Source: Symsagittifera roscoffensis | Taxonomy: Eukaryota; Xenacoelomorpha; Acoela; Convolutidae | Direction: 5' to 3' | Assembly (NCBI RefSeq): GCF_963678635.1 | Contig: NC_087069.1 | Coordinates: forward strand, 45,553,448 to 45,617,447 | DNA: 64,000 nucleotides | In this document: positions 41,228 through 54,465 of the stretch, piece by piece | How the letters are laid out: the number at the start of each line of letters is the position of its first letter | Numbering within the stretch: the first letter of the stretch is position 1 | Program-made: the position numbers and the translations under genes | Notes under the pieces: model-generated | What the model was told of the DNA's origin: nothing | What the model saw: only the letters and a program-made list of their open reading frames with translations | The model's database searches: none

Positions 41228-43447
41228 GAAAAGATTGCCGGAAAAAGTCGAAACAAACAAAGGATTGCCGGAGAAAGTCGAAACATGCAAAAGAATGCCG
41301 GAGAAAGTCGAAACATTCAAAAGATTGCCGAAGAAAGTGGATACATACAAAAAATTGCCGGAGAAAGTCGAAACATACAAAAGATTGCCGGAGAAAGTCG
41401 AAACATACAAAAGATTGCCGGAGAAAGTCGAAACATACAAAAGATTGTCGGAGAAAGTCGAAACATACAAAAGATTGCCGGAGAAAGTCGAAACATACAA
41501 AAGATTTCCGGAGAAAGTCGAAACATACAAAAGATTGCCGGAGAAAATCGAAACATACAGAAGATTGCCGGAGAAAGTCGAAACATACAAAAGATTGCCG
41601 GAGAAAGTCGAAACAAACAAAAGATTGCCGGAGAAAGTCGAAACATACAAAAGATTGCCGGAGAAAGTCGAAACATACAAAAGATTGCCGGAGAAAGTCG
41701 AAACATACAAAGGATTGCCGGAGAAAGTCAAAACATGCAAAAGATTGCCGGAGAAAGTCGAAACATTCAAAAGATTGCCGGAGAAAGTCGAAACATACAA
41801 AAGATTGCCGGAGAAAGTCGAAACAAACAAAAGATTGCCGGAGAAAGTCGAAACATACAAAGGATTGCCGGAGAAAGTCGATACATGCAAAAGATTGCCG
41901 GAGAAAGTCGAAACATTCAAAAGATTGCCGGAGAAAGTCGAAACATACAAAAAATTGCCGGAGAAAGTCGAAACATACAAAAGATTGCCGGAGAAAGTCG
42001 AAACATACAAAAGATTGCCGGAGAAAGTCGAAACATACAAAAGACTGCCGGAGAAAGTCGAAACATACAAAAGATTGCCGGAGAAAGTCGAAACATACAA
42101 AAGATTGCCGGAGAAAGTCGAAACATACAAAAGATTGCCGGAGAAAGTCGAAACATACAAAAGATTGCCGGAGAAAGTCGAAACATACAAAAGATTGCCG
42201 GAGAAAGTCGAAACATACAAAGGATTGCCGGAGAAAGTCGAAACATGCAAAAGATTGCCGGAGAAAGTCGAAACATTCAAAAGATTGCCGGAGAAAGTCG
42301 AAACATACAAAAAATTGCCGGAGAAAGTCGAAACATAGAAAAGATTGCCGGAAAAAGTCGAAACAAACAAAGGATTGCCGGAGAAAGTCGAAACATGCAA
42401 AAGAATGCCGGAGAAAGTCGAAACATTCAAAAGATTGCCGAAGAAAGTGGATACATACAAAAAATTGCCGGAGAAAGTCGAAACATACAAAAGATTGCCG
42501 GAGAAAGTCGAAACATACAAAAGATTGCCGGAGAAAGTCGAAACATACAAAAGATTGTCGGAGAAAGTCGAAACATACAAAAGATTGCCGGAGAAAGTCG
42601 AAACATACAAAAGATTTCCGGAGAAAGTCGAAACATACAAAAGATTGCCGGAGAAAATCGAAACATACAGAAGATTGCCGGAGAAAGTCGAAACATACAA
42701 AAGATTGCCGGAGAAAGTCGAAACAAACAAAAGATTGCCGGAGAAAGTCGAAACATACAAAAGATTGCCGGAGAAAGTCGAAACATACAAAAGATTGCCG
42801 GAGAAAGTCGAAACATACAAAGGATTGCCGGAGAAAGTCAAAACATGCAAAAGATTGCCGGAGAAAGTCGAAACATTCAAAAGATTGCCGGAGAAAGTCG
42901 AAACATACAAAAGATTGCCGGAGAAAGTCGAAACAAACAAAAGATTGCCGGAGAAAGTCGAAACATACAAAGGATTGCCGGAGAAAATCGATACATGCAA
43001 AAGATTGCCGGAGAAAGTCGAAACATTCAAAAGATTGCCGGAGAAAGTCGAAACATACAAAAAATTGCCGGAGAAAGTCGAAACATACAAAAGATTGCCG
43101 GAGAAAGTCGAAACATACAAAAGATTGCCGGAGAAAGTCGAAACATACAAAAGACTGCCGGAGAAAGTCGAAACATACAAAAGATTGCCGGAGAAAGTCG
43201 AAACATACAAAAGATTGCCGGAGAAAGTCGAAACATACAAAAGATTGCCGGAGAAAGTCGAAACATACAAAAGATTGCCGGAGAAAGTCGAAACATACAA
43301 AAGATTGCCGGAGAAAGTCGAAACATACAAAGGATTGCCGGAGAAAGTCGAAACATGCAAAAGATTGCCGGAGAAAGTCGAAACATTCAAAAGATTGCCG
43401 GAGAAAGTCGAAACATACAAAAAATTGCCGGAGAATGTCGAAACATA
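41228..43447. repeat. 1,110-bp tandem duplication in the array
   Basis: Blocks 41228-42337 and 42338-43447 (37 units each) match except for two positions I found: GAGAAAGTCG versus GAGAAAATCG (41871/42981) and GAGAAAGTCG versus GAGAATGTCG (42321/43431). Shared rare marks include GGAAAAAGTCG, AAGAATGCC and AAGAAAGTGG. A third copy begins at 43448 but soon diverges. Confidence 0.9.
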
Positions 43448-46400
43448 GAAAAGATTGCCGGAAAAAGTCGAAACATACAAAGGATTGCCGGAGAAAGTCG
43501 AAACATGCAAAAGAATGCCGGAGAAAGTCGAAACATTCAAAAGATTGCCGGAGAAAGTGGAAAGATACAAAAAATTGCCGGAGAAAGTCGAAACATACAA
43601 AAGATTGCCGGAGAAAGTCGAAACATACAAAAGATTGCCGGAGAAAGTCGAAACATACAAAAGATTGCCGGAGAAAGTCGAAACATACAAAAGATTGCCG
43701 AAGAAAGTCGAAACATACAAAAGATTGTCGGAGAAATTCGAAACATACAAAAGATTGCCGGAGAAAGTCGAAACATACAAAAGATTGCCGGAGAAAGTCG
43801 AAACATACAAAAGATTGCCGGAGAAAGTCGAAACATACAAAAGATTGCCGGAGAAAGTCGAAAATTACAAAGGATTGCCGGAGAAAGTCGAAACATGCAA
43901 AAGATTGCCGGAGAAAGTCGAAACATTCAAAAGATTGCCGGAGAAAGTCGAAACATACAAAAAATTGCCGGAGAAAGTCGAAACATACAAAAGATTGCCG
44001 GAGAAAGTCGAAACATACAAAAGATTGCCGGAGAAAGTCGAAACATACAAAAGATTGCCGGAGACAGTCGAAACATACAAAAGATTGCCGGAGAAAGTCG
44101 AAACATACAAAAGATTGCCGGAGAAAGTCGAAAAATACAAAAGATTGCCGGAGAAAGTCGAAACATACAAAAGATTGCCCGAGAAAGTCGAAGCATACAA
44201 AGGATTGCCGGAGAAAGTCGAAACATGCAAAAGATTGCCGGAGAAAGTCGAAACATTCAAAAGATTGCCGGAGAAAGTCGAAACATACAAAAAATTGCCG
44301 GAGAAAGTCGAAACATACAAAAGATTGCCGGAGAAAGTCGAAACATACAAAAGATTGCCGGAGAAAGTCGAAACATACAAAAGATTGCCGGAGAAAGTCG
44401 AAACATACAAAAGATTGCCGGAGAAAGTCGAAACATACAAAAGATTGCCGGAGAAAGTCGAAACATACAAAAGATTGCTGGAGAAAGTCGAAACATTCAA
44501 AGGATTGCCGGAGAAAGTCGAAACATACAAAAGATTGCCGGAGAAAGTCGAAACATTCAAAAGATTGCCGGAGAAAGTCGTAACATACAAAAGATTGCCG
44601 GAGAAAGTCGAAACATACAAAAGATTGCCGGAGAAAGTCGAAACATACAAAGGATTGCCGGAGAAAGTCGAAACATGCAAAAGATTGCCGGAGAAAGTCG
44701 AAACATTCAAAAGATTGCCGGAGAATGTCGAAACATACAAAAAATTGCCGGAGAAAGTCGAAACATACAAAAGATTGCCGGAGAAAGTCGAAACATACAA
44801 AAGATTGCCGGAGAAAGTCGAAACATACAAAAGATTGCCGGAGAAAGTCGAAACATACAAAGGATTGCCGGAGAAAGTCGAAACATGCAAAAGATTGCCG
44901 GAGATAGTCGAAACATTCAAAAAATTGCCGAAGAAAGTCGAAACATACAAAAAATTGCCGGAGAAAGTCGAAACATACAAAAGATTGCCGGTGAAAGTCG
45001 AAACATACAAAAGATTGCCGGAGAAAGTCGAAACATACAAAAGATTGCCGGAGAACGTGGAAACATACAAAAGATTGCCGGAGAAAGTCGAAACATACAA
45101 AAGATTGCCGGAGAAAGTCGAAACATACGAAAGATTGCCGGAGAAAGTCGAAACATACAAAAGATTGCCGGAGAAAGTCGAAGCATACAAAAGATTGCCG
45201 GAGAAAGTCGAAACATATAAAAGATTGCCGGAGAAAGTCGAAACATACAAAGGATTGCCGGAGAAAGTCGAAACATGCAAAAGATTGCCGGAGAAAGTCG
45301 AAACATTCAAAAGATTGCCGGAGAAAGTCGAAACATACAAAAGATTGCCGGAGAAAGTCGAAACATACAAAAGATTGCCGGAGAAAGTCGAAACATACAA
45401 AGGATTGCCGGAGAAAGCCGAAACATGCAAAAGATTGCCGGAGAAAGTCGAAACATTCAAAGGATTGCCGGAGAAAGTCGAAACATGCAAAAGATTGCCG
45501 GAGATAGTCGAAACATTCAAAAGATTGCCGAAGAAAGTCGAAACATACAAAAAATTGCCGGAGAAAGTCGAAACATACAAAAGATTGCCGGTGAAAGTCG
45601 AAACATACAAAAGATTGCCGGAGAAAGTCGAAAAATAAACAAAAGATTGCCGGAGAAAGTCGAAACATACAAAAGATTGCCGGAGAAAGTCGAAATATAC
45701 AAAAGATTGCCGGAGAAAGTCGAAACATACGAAAGATTGCCGGAGAAAGTCGAAACATACAAAAGATTGCCGGAGAAAGTCGAAGCATACAAAAGATTGC
45801 CGGAGAAAGTCGAAACATATAAAAGATTGCCGGAGAAAGTCGAAACATAAAAAGGATTGCCGGAGAAAGTCGAAACATGCAAAAGATTGCCGGAGAAAGT
45901 CGAAACATTCAAAAGATTGCCGGAGAAAGTCGAAACATACAAAAAATTGCCGGAGAAAGTCGAAACATACAAAAGATTGCCGGAGAAAGTCGAAAAATAC
46001 AAAAGATTGCCGGAGAAAGTCGAAACATACAAAGGATTGCCGGAGAAAGCCGAAACATGCAAAAGATTGCCGGAGAAAGTCGAAACATTCAAAAGATTGC
46101 CGGAGAAAGTCGAAACATACAAAAAATTGCCGGAGAAAGTCGAAACATACAAAAGATTGCCGGAGAAAGTCGAAACATACAAAAGATTGCCGGAGAAAGT
46201 CGAAACATTCAAAAGATTGCCGGAGAAAGTCGAAACATACAAAAAATTGCCAGAGAAAGTCGAAACATACAAAAGATTGCCGGAGAAAGTCGAAACATAC
46301 AAAAGATTGCCGGAGAAAGTCAAAACATACAAAGGATTGCCGGAGAAAGCCGAAACATGCAAAAGATTGCCGGAGAAAGTCGAAACATTCAAAAGATTGC

Positions 46401-47411
46401 CGGAGAAAGTCGAAACATACAAAAAATTGCCGGAGAAAGTCGAAACATTCAAAAGATTGCCGGAGAAAGTCGAAACATACAAAAGATTGCCGGAGAAAGT
46501 CGAAACATACAAAAGATTGCCGGAGAAAGTCGAAACATACAAAGGATTGCCGGAGAAAGCCGAAACATGCAAAAGATTGCCGGAGAAAGTCGAAACATTC
46601 AAAGGATTGCCAGAGAAAGTCGAAACATGCAAAAGATTGCCGGAGATAGTCGAAACATTCAAAAGATTGCCGAAGAAAGTCGAAACATACAAAAAATTGC
46701 CGGAGAACGTCGAAACATACAAAAGATTGCCGGTGAAAGTCGAAACATACAAAAGATTGCCGGAGAAAGTCGAAACATACAAAAGATTGCCGGAGAAAGT
46801 CGAAACATACAAAAGATTGCCGGAGAAATTCGAAACATACAAAAGATTGCCGGAGAAAGTCGAAACATACGAAAGATTGCCGGAGAAAGTCGAAACATAC
46901 AAAAGATTGCCGGAGAAAGTCGAAGCATACAAAAGATTGCCGGAGAAAGTCGAAACATATAAAAGATTGCCGGAGAAAGTCGAAACATACAAAGGATTGC
47001 CGGAGAAAGTCGAAACATGCAAAAGATTGCCGGAGAAAGTCGAAACATTCAAAAGATTGCCGGAGAAAGTCGAAACATACAAAAAATTGCCGGAGAAAGT
47101 CGAAACATACAAAAGATTGCCGGAGAAAGTCGAAACATACAAAAGATTGCCGGAGAAAGTCGAAACATACAAAGGATTGCCGGAGAAAGCCGAAACATGC
47201 AAACGATTGCCGGAGAAAGTCGAAACATTCAAAAGATTGCCGGAGAAAGTCGAAACATACAAAAAATTGCCGGAGAAAGTCGAAACATACAAAAGATTGC
47301 CGGAGAAAGTCGAAACATACAAAAGATTGCCGGAGACAGTCGAAACATACAAAAGATTGCCGGAGAAAGTCGAAACATACAAAAGATTGCCGGAGAAAGT
47401 CGAAACATACA

Positions 47412-50400
47412 AATGATTGCCGGAGAAAGTCGAAACATACAAAATATTGCCGGAGAAAGTCGAAACATACAAAAGATTGCCGGAGAAAGTCGAAACATAC
47501 AAAAGATTGCCGGAGAAAGTCGAAACATACAAAGGATTGCCGGAGAAAGTCGAAACATGCAAAAGATTGCCGGGGAAAGTCGAAACATTCAAAAGATTGC
47601 CGGAGAAAATCAAAACATACAAAAAATTGCCGGAGAAAGTCGAAACATAAAAAAGATTGCCGGAGAAAGTCGAAACATACAAAAGATTGCCGGAGACAGT
47701 CGAAACATACAAAAGATTGCCAGAGAAAGTCGAAACATACAAAAAATTGCCGGAGAAAGTCGAAACATACAAAAGATTGCCGGAGAAAGTCGAAACATAC
47801 AAAAGATTGCCGGAGACAGTCGAAACAAACAAAAGATTGCCGGAGAAAGTCGAAACATACAAAAGATTGCCGGAGAAAGTCGAAACATACAAATGATTGC
47901 CGGAGAAAGTCGAAACATACAAAAGATTGCCGGAGAAAGTCGAAACATACAAAAGATTGCCGGAGAAAGTCGAAACATACAAAAGATTGCCGGAGAAAGT
48001 CGAAACATACAAAGGATTGCCCGAGAAAGTCGAAACATGCAAAAGATTGCCGGGGAAAGTCGAAACATTCAAAAGATTGCCGGAGAAAGTCGAAACATAC
48101 AAAAAATTGCTGGAGAAAGTCGAAACATACAAAAGATTGCCGGAGAAAGTCGAAACATACAAAAGATTGCGGGAGAAAGTCGAAACATACAAAAGATTGC
48201 CGGAGAAAGTCGAAACATACAAAAGATTACCGGAGAAAGTCGAAACATACAAAGGATTGCTGGAGAAAGTCGAAACATGCAAAAGATTGCCGGAGAAAGT
48301 CGAAACATACAAAAGATTGCCGGAGAAAGTCGAAACATACAAAGGATTGCCGGAGAAAGCCGAAACATGCAAAAGATTGCCGGAGAAAGTCGAAACATTC
48401 AAAAGATTGCCGGAGAAAGTCGAAACATACAAAAAATTGCCGGAGAAAGTCGAAACATACAAAAGATTGCCGGAGAAAGTCGAAACATACAAAAGATTGC
48501 CGGAGACAGTCGAAACATACAAAAGATTGCCGGAGAAAGTCGAAACATACAAAAGATTGCCGGAGAAAGTCGAAACATACAAATGATTGCCGGAGAAAGT
48601 CGAAACATACAAAAGATTGCCGGAGAAAGTCGAAACATACAAAAAATTGCCGGAGAAAGTCGAAACACACAAAAGATTGCCGGAGAAAGTCGAAACATAC
48701 AAAAGATTGCCGGAGAAAGTCGAAACATACAAAAAATTGCCGGAGAAAGTCGAAACATACAAAAGATTGCCGGAGAAAGTCGAAACATACAAAAGATTAC
48801 CGGAGAAAGTCGAAACATACAAAGGATTGCTGGAGAAAGTCGAAACATGCAAAAGATTGCCGGAGAAAGTCGAAACATACAAAAGATTGCCGGAGAAAGT
48901 CGAAACATACAAAGGATTGCCGGAGAAAGCCGAAACATGCAAAAGATTGCCGGAGAAAGTCGAAACATTCAAAAGATTGCCGGAGAAAGTCGAAACATAC
49001 AAAAAATTGCCGGAGAAAGCCGAAACATACAAAAGATTGCCGGAGAAAGTCGAAACATACAAAAGATTGCCGGAGACAGTCGAAACATACAAAAGATTGC
49101 CGGAGAAAGTCGAAACATACAAAAGATTGCCGGAGAAAGTCGAAACATACAAATGATTGCCGGAGAAAGTCGAAACATACAAAAGATTGCCGGAGAAAGT
49201 CGAAACATACAAAAGATTGCCGGAGAAAGTCGAAACATACAAAAGATTGCCGGAGAAAGTCGAAACATACAAAGGATTGCCGGAGAAAGTCGAAACATGC
49301 AAAAGATTGCCGGGGAAAGTCGAAACATTCAAAAGATTGCCGGAGAAAGTCGAAACATACAAAAAATTGTCGGAGAAAGTCGAAACATACAAAAGATTGC
49401 CGGAGAAAGTCGAAACATACAAAAGATTGCCGGAGACAGTCGAAACATACAAAAGATTGCCGGAGAAAGTCGAAACATACAAAAAATTGCCGGAGAAAGT
49501 CGAAACATACAAAAGATTGTCGGAGAAAGTCGAAACATACAAAAGATTGCCGGAGACAGTCGAAACATACAAAAGATTGCCGGAGAAAGTCGAAACATAC
49601 AAAAGATTGCCGGAGAAAGTCGAAACATACAAATGATTGCCGGAGAAAGTCGAAACATACAAAAGATTGCCGGAGAAAGTCGAAACATACAAAAGATTGC
49701 CGGAGAAAGTCGAAACATACAAAAGATTGCCGGAGAAAGTCGAAACATACAAAGGATTGCCGGAGAAAGTCGAAACATACAAAAGATTGCCGGGGAAAGT
49801 CGAAACATTCAAAAGATTGCCGGAGAAAGTCGAAACATACAAAAGATTGCCGGAGACAGTCGAAACATACAAAAGATTGCCGGAGAAAGTCGAAACATAC
49901 AAAAGATTGCCGGAGAAAGTCGAAACATACAAATGATTGCCGGAGAAAGTCGAAACATACAAAAGGTTGCCGGAGAAAGTCGAAACATACAAAAGATTGC
50001 CGGAGAAAGTCGAAACATACAAAAGATTGCCGGAGAAAGTCGAAACATACAAAGGATTGCCGGAGAAAGTCGAAACATGCAAAAGATTGCCGGGGAAAGT
50101 CGAAACATTCAAAAGATTGCCGGAGAAAGTCGAAACATACAAAAAATTGCCGGAGAAAGTCAAAACATACAAAAGATTGCCGGAGACAGTCGAAACATAC
50201 AAAAGATTGCCGGAGAAAGTCGAAACATACAAAAAATTGCCGGAGAAAGTCGAAACATACAAAAGATTGTCGGAGAAAGTCGAAACATACAAAAGATTGC
50301 CGGAGACAGTCGAAACATACAAAAGATTGCCGGAGAAAGTCGAAACACACAAAAGATTGCCGGAGAAAGTCGAAACATACAAATGATTGCCGGAGAAAGT
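47412..50400. repeat. Local higher-order repeat tagged by AAATGATT
   Basis: A unit ending AAATGATT recurs near 47412, 47892, 48582, 49152, 49632, 49932 and 50382, with GAGACAGTCG two to three units before it and usually a CGGGGAAAGTCG unit about six units after it. Spacing varies between 300 and 690 bp. This variant set is absent from the left half of the array, so the right part carries its own subfamily. Confidence 0.8.
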
Positions 50401-53400
50401 CGAAACATACAAAAGATTGCCGGAGAAAGTCGAAACATACAAAAGATTGCCGGAGAAAGTCGAAACATACAAAAGATTGCCGGAGAAAGTCGAAACATAC
50501 AAAGATTGCCGGAGAAAGTCGAAACATGCAAAAGATTGCCGGGGAAAGTCGAAACATTCAAAAGATTGCCGGAGAAAGTCGAAACATACAAAAAATTGCC
50601 GGAGAAAGTCGAAACATACAAAAGATTGCCGGAGACAGTCGAAACATACAAAAGATTGCCGGAGAAAGTCGAAACATACAAAAGATTGCCGGAGAAAGTC
50701 GAAACATACAAAAGATTGCCGGAGAAAGTCGAAACATACAAAGGATTGCCGGAGAAAGTCGAAACATGCAAAAGATTGCCGGAGAAAGTCGAAACATTCA
50801 AAAGATTGCCGGAGAAAGTCGAAACATACAAAAGATTGCCGGAGAAAGTCGAAACATACAAAAGATTGCCGGAGAAAGTCGAAACATACGAAAGATTGCC
50901 GGAGAAGGTCGAAACATACAAAAGATTGCCGGAGAAAGTCGAAACATACAAAAGATTGCCGGAGAAAGTCGAAACATGCAAAAGATTGCCGGAGAAAGTC
51001 GAAACATTCAAAGATTGCCGGAGAAAGTCGAAACATACAAAAAATTGACGGAGAAAGTCGAAACATACAAAAGATTGCCGGAGAAAGTCGAAACATACAA
51101 AAGATTGCCGGAGAAAGTCGAAACATACAAAAGATTGCCGGAGAAAGTCGAAACATACAAAAGATTGCCGGAGAAAGTCGAAACATACAAAGGATTGCCG
51201 GAGAAAGTCGAAACATGCAAAAGATTGCCGGAGAAAGTCGAAACATTCAAAAGATTGCCGGAGAAAGTCGAAACATACAAAAGATTGCCGGAGAAAGTCG
51301 AAACATACAAAAGATTGCCGGAGAAAGTCGAAACATACAAAAGATTGCCGGAGAAAGTCGAAACATACAAAAGATTGCCGGAGAAAGTCGAAACATACAA
51401 AAGATTGCCGGAGAAAGTCGAAACATACAAAGGATTGCCGGAGAAAGTCGAAACATGCAAAAGATTGCCGGAGAAAGTCGAAACATTCAAAAGATTGCCG
51501 GAGAAAGTCGAAACATACAAAAAATTGACGGAGAAGGTCGAAACATACAAAAGATTGCCGGAGAAAGTCGAAACATACAAAAGATTGCCGGAGAAAGTCG
51601 AAACATACAAAAGATTCCCGGAGAAAGTCGAAACATACAAAAGATTGCCGGAGAGAGTCGAAACATACAAAAGATTGCCGGAGAAAGTCGAAACATACAA
51701 AAGATTGCCGGAGAAAGTCGAAACATACAAAAGATTGCCGGAGAAAGTCGAAACACACAAAAGATTGCCGGAGAAAGTCGAAACATACAAAAGATTGCCG
51801 GAGAAAGTCGAAACATGCAAAAGATTGCCGGAGAAAGTCGAAACATACAAAAGATTGCCGGAGAAAGTCGAAACATGCAAAAGATTGCCGGAGAAAGTCG
51901 AAACATTCAAAAGATTGCCGGAGAAGTCGAAACATACAAAAAATTGCCGGAGAAAGTCGAAACATACAAAAGATTGCCGGAGAAAGTCGAAACATACAAA
52001 AGATTGCCGGAGAAAGTCGAAACATACAAAAGATTGCCGGAGAAAGTCGAAACATGCAACAGATTGCCGGAGAAAGTCGAAACATTCAAATGATTGCCGG
52101 AGAAAGTCGAAACATACAAAAAAATGCCGGAGAAAGTCGAAACATACAAAAGATTGCCGGAGAAAGTCGAAACATACAAAAAATTGCCGGAGAAAGTCGA
52201 AACATACAAAAGATTGCCGGAGAAAGTCGAAACATACAAAAGATTGCCGGAGAAAGTCGAAACATACAAAAGATTGCCGAAGAAAGTCGAAAAATACAAA
52301 AGATTGCCGGAGAAAGTCGAAACATACAAAAGATTGCCGGAGAAAGTCGAAACATACAAAAGATTGTCGGAGAAAGTCGAAACATACAAAAGATTGCCGG
52401 AGAAAGTCGAAACACACAAAGGATTGCCGGAGAAAGTCGAAACATGCAAAAGCTTGCCGGAGAAAGTCGAAACATTCAAAAGATTGCCGGAGAAAGTCGA
52501 AACATACAAAAAATTGCCGGAGAAAGTCGAAACATACAAAAGATTGCCGGAGAAAGTCGAAACATACAAAAGATTGCCGGAGAAAGTCGAAACATACAAA
52601 AGATTGCCGGAGAAAGTCGAAACATACAAAAGATTGCCGGAGAAAGTCGAAACATACAAAAGATTGCCGGAGAAAGTCGAAACATACAAAAGATTGCCGG
52701 AGAAAGTCGAAACATACAAAGGATTGCCGGAGAAAGTCGAAACATGCAAAAGATTGCCGGAGAAAGTCGAAACATTCAAAAGATTGCCGGAGAAAGTCGA
52801 AACATAGAAAAAATTGCCGGAGAAAGTCGAAACATAGAAAAGATTGCCGGAAGAAGTCGAAACATACAAAGGATTGCCGGAGAAAGTCGAAACATGCAAA
52901 AGATTGCCGGAGAAAGTCGAAACATTCAAAAGATTGCTGGAGAAAGTGGAAACATACAAAAAATTGCCGGAGAAAGTAGAAACATACAAAAGATTGCCGG
53001 AGAAAGTCGAAACATACAAAAGATTGCCAGAGAAAGTCGAAACATACAAAAGATTGCCGGAGAAAGTCGAAACATACAAAAGATTGCCGGAGAAAGTCGA
53101 AACATACAAAAGATTGCCGGAGAAAGTCGAAACATACAATAGATTGCCGGAGAAAGTCGAAACATACAAAAGATTGCCGGAGAAAGTCGAAACATACAAA
53201 AGATTGCCGGAGAAAGTCGAAACATACAAAAGATTGCCGGAGAAAGTCGAAACATACAAAGGATTGCCGGAGAAAGTCGAAATATGCAAAAGATTGCCGG
53301 AGAAAGTCGAAACATTCAAAAGATTGCCGGAGAAAGTCGAAACATACAAAAAATTGCCGGAGAAAGTTGAAACATACAAAAGATTGCCGGAGAAAGTCGA

Positions 53401-54465
53401 AACATACAAAAGATTGCCGGAGAAAGTCGAAACATACAAAAGATTGCCGGAGAAAGTCGAAACATACAAAAGATTGCCGGAGAAAGTCGAAACATACAAA
53501 AGATTGCCGGAGAAAGTCGAAACATACAAAGGATTGCCGGAGAAAGTCGAAACATGCAAAAGATTGCCGGAGAAAGTCGAAACATTCAAAAGATTGCCGG
53601 AGAAAGTCGAAACATACAAAAAAATGCCGGAGAAAGTCGAAACATACAAAAGATTGCCGGAGAAAGTCGAAACATACAAAAGATTGCCGGAGAAAGTCGA
53701 AACATACAAAAGATTGCCGGAGAAAGTCGAAACATACAAAAGATTGCCGGAGAAAGTCGAAACATACAAAAGATTGCCGGAGAAAGTCGAAACATACAAA
53801 AGATTGCCGGAGAAAGTCGAAACATACAAAAGATTGCTGGAGAAAGTCGAAACATACAAAGGATTGCCGGAGAAAGTCGAAACATACAAAAGGTTGCCGG
53901 AGAAAGTCGAAACATTCAAAAGATTGCCGGAGAAAGTCGTAACATACAAAAGATTGCCGGAGAAAGTCGAAACATACAAAGGATTGCCGGAGAAAGTCGA
54001 AACATACAAAAGATTGCCGGAGAAAGTCGAAACATACAAAAGGTTGCCGGAGAAAGTCGAAACATTCAAAAGATTGCCGGAGAAATTCGTAACATACAAA
54101 AGATTGCCGGAGAAAGTCGAAACATACAAAAGATTGCCGGAGAAATTCGAAACATACAAAAGATTGCCGGAGAAAGTCGAAACATACAAAAGATTGCCGG
54201 AGAAAGTCGAAACATACAAAAGATTGCCGGAGAAAGTCGAAACATACAGTAGATTGCCGGAGAAAGTCGAAACATACAAAAGATTGCCGGAGAAAGTCGA
54301 AACATACAAAAGATTGCCGGAGAAAGTCGAAACATACAAAAGATTGCCGGAGAAAGTCGAAACATACAAAAGATTGCCGGAGAAAGTCGAAACATACAAA
54401 AGATTGCCGGAGAAAGTCGAAACATGCAAAAGATTGCCGGAGAAAGTCGAAACATAATTCGGTTA

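Larger units (their letters stand above)
1..54455. repeat. Giant 30-bp-unit satellite array
   Basis: The unit repeats head to tail from the first base to 54455. Its blocks, in order, are TGCCGG, AGAAAGTCGAAACATAC and AAAAGAT. There are 1,815 full units plus 21 bp; this agrees with 18 single-base deletions and one 2-base insertion that I located (near 940, 6625, 9819, 13193, five at 21.8-22.5 kb, five at 23.6-24.2 kb, 26603, 50503, 51011, 51924; insertion near 45635). The consensus is 40% G+C and 70% purine on the plus strand, with two CpGs per unit (CCGG and TCGA). All six frames of the unit are free of stops, so frames of thousands of codons appear on both strands. Stop-creating variants occur in more than one frame (CATAAAAAAG, CATAGAAAAG, AAATGATT in one; CATATAAAAG, CAATAGATT in another), so I infer no protein. 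It continues beyond the left edge. A centromeric, heterochromatic or other role cannot be decided here. Confidence 0.99.

Noticed and set aside
1-54455. Giant repeat proteins encoded by the array (frames up to 5,243 codons)
   Set aside because: All six frames are open because of the unit itself. Stop-creating variants fall in several frames (CATAAAAAAG, CATAGAAAAG, CGTAGAAAG, AAATGATT in one; CATATAAAAG, CAATAGATT, GGATAAAGTC in another), single-base deletions shift the phase, and most diagnostic variants are non-synonymous in the PEKVETYKRL frame.
1-54455. CRISPR array
   Set aside because: Units are contiguous with no unique spacers; the variation is point substitutions in one 30-bp unit, not repeat plus spacer.
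1-54455. Telomeric repeat
   Set aside because: The unit is 30 bp with no short G-rich telomere motif, and unique DNA with genes follows.
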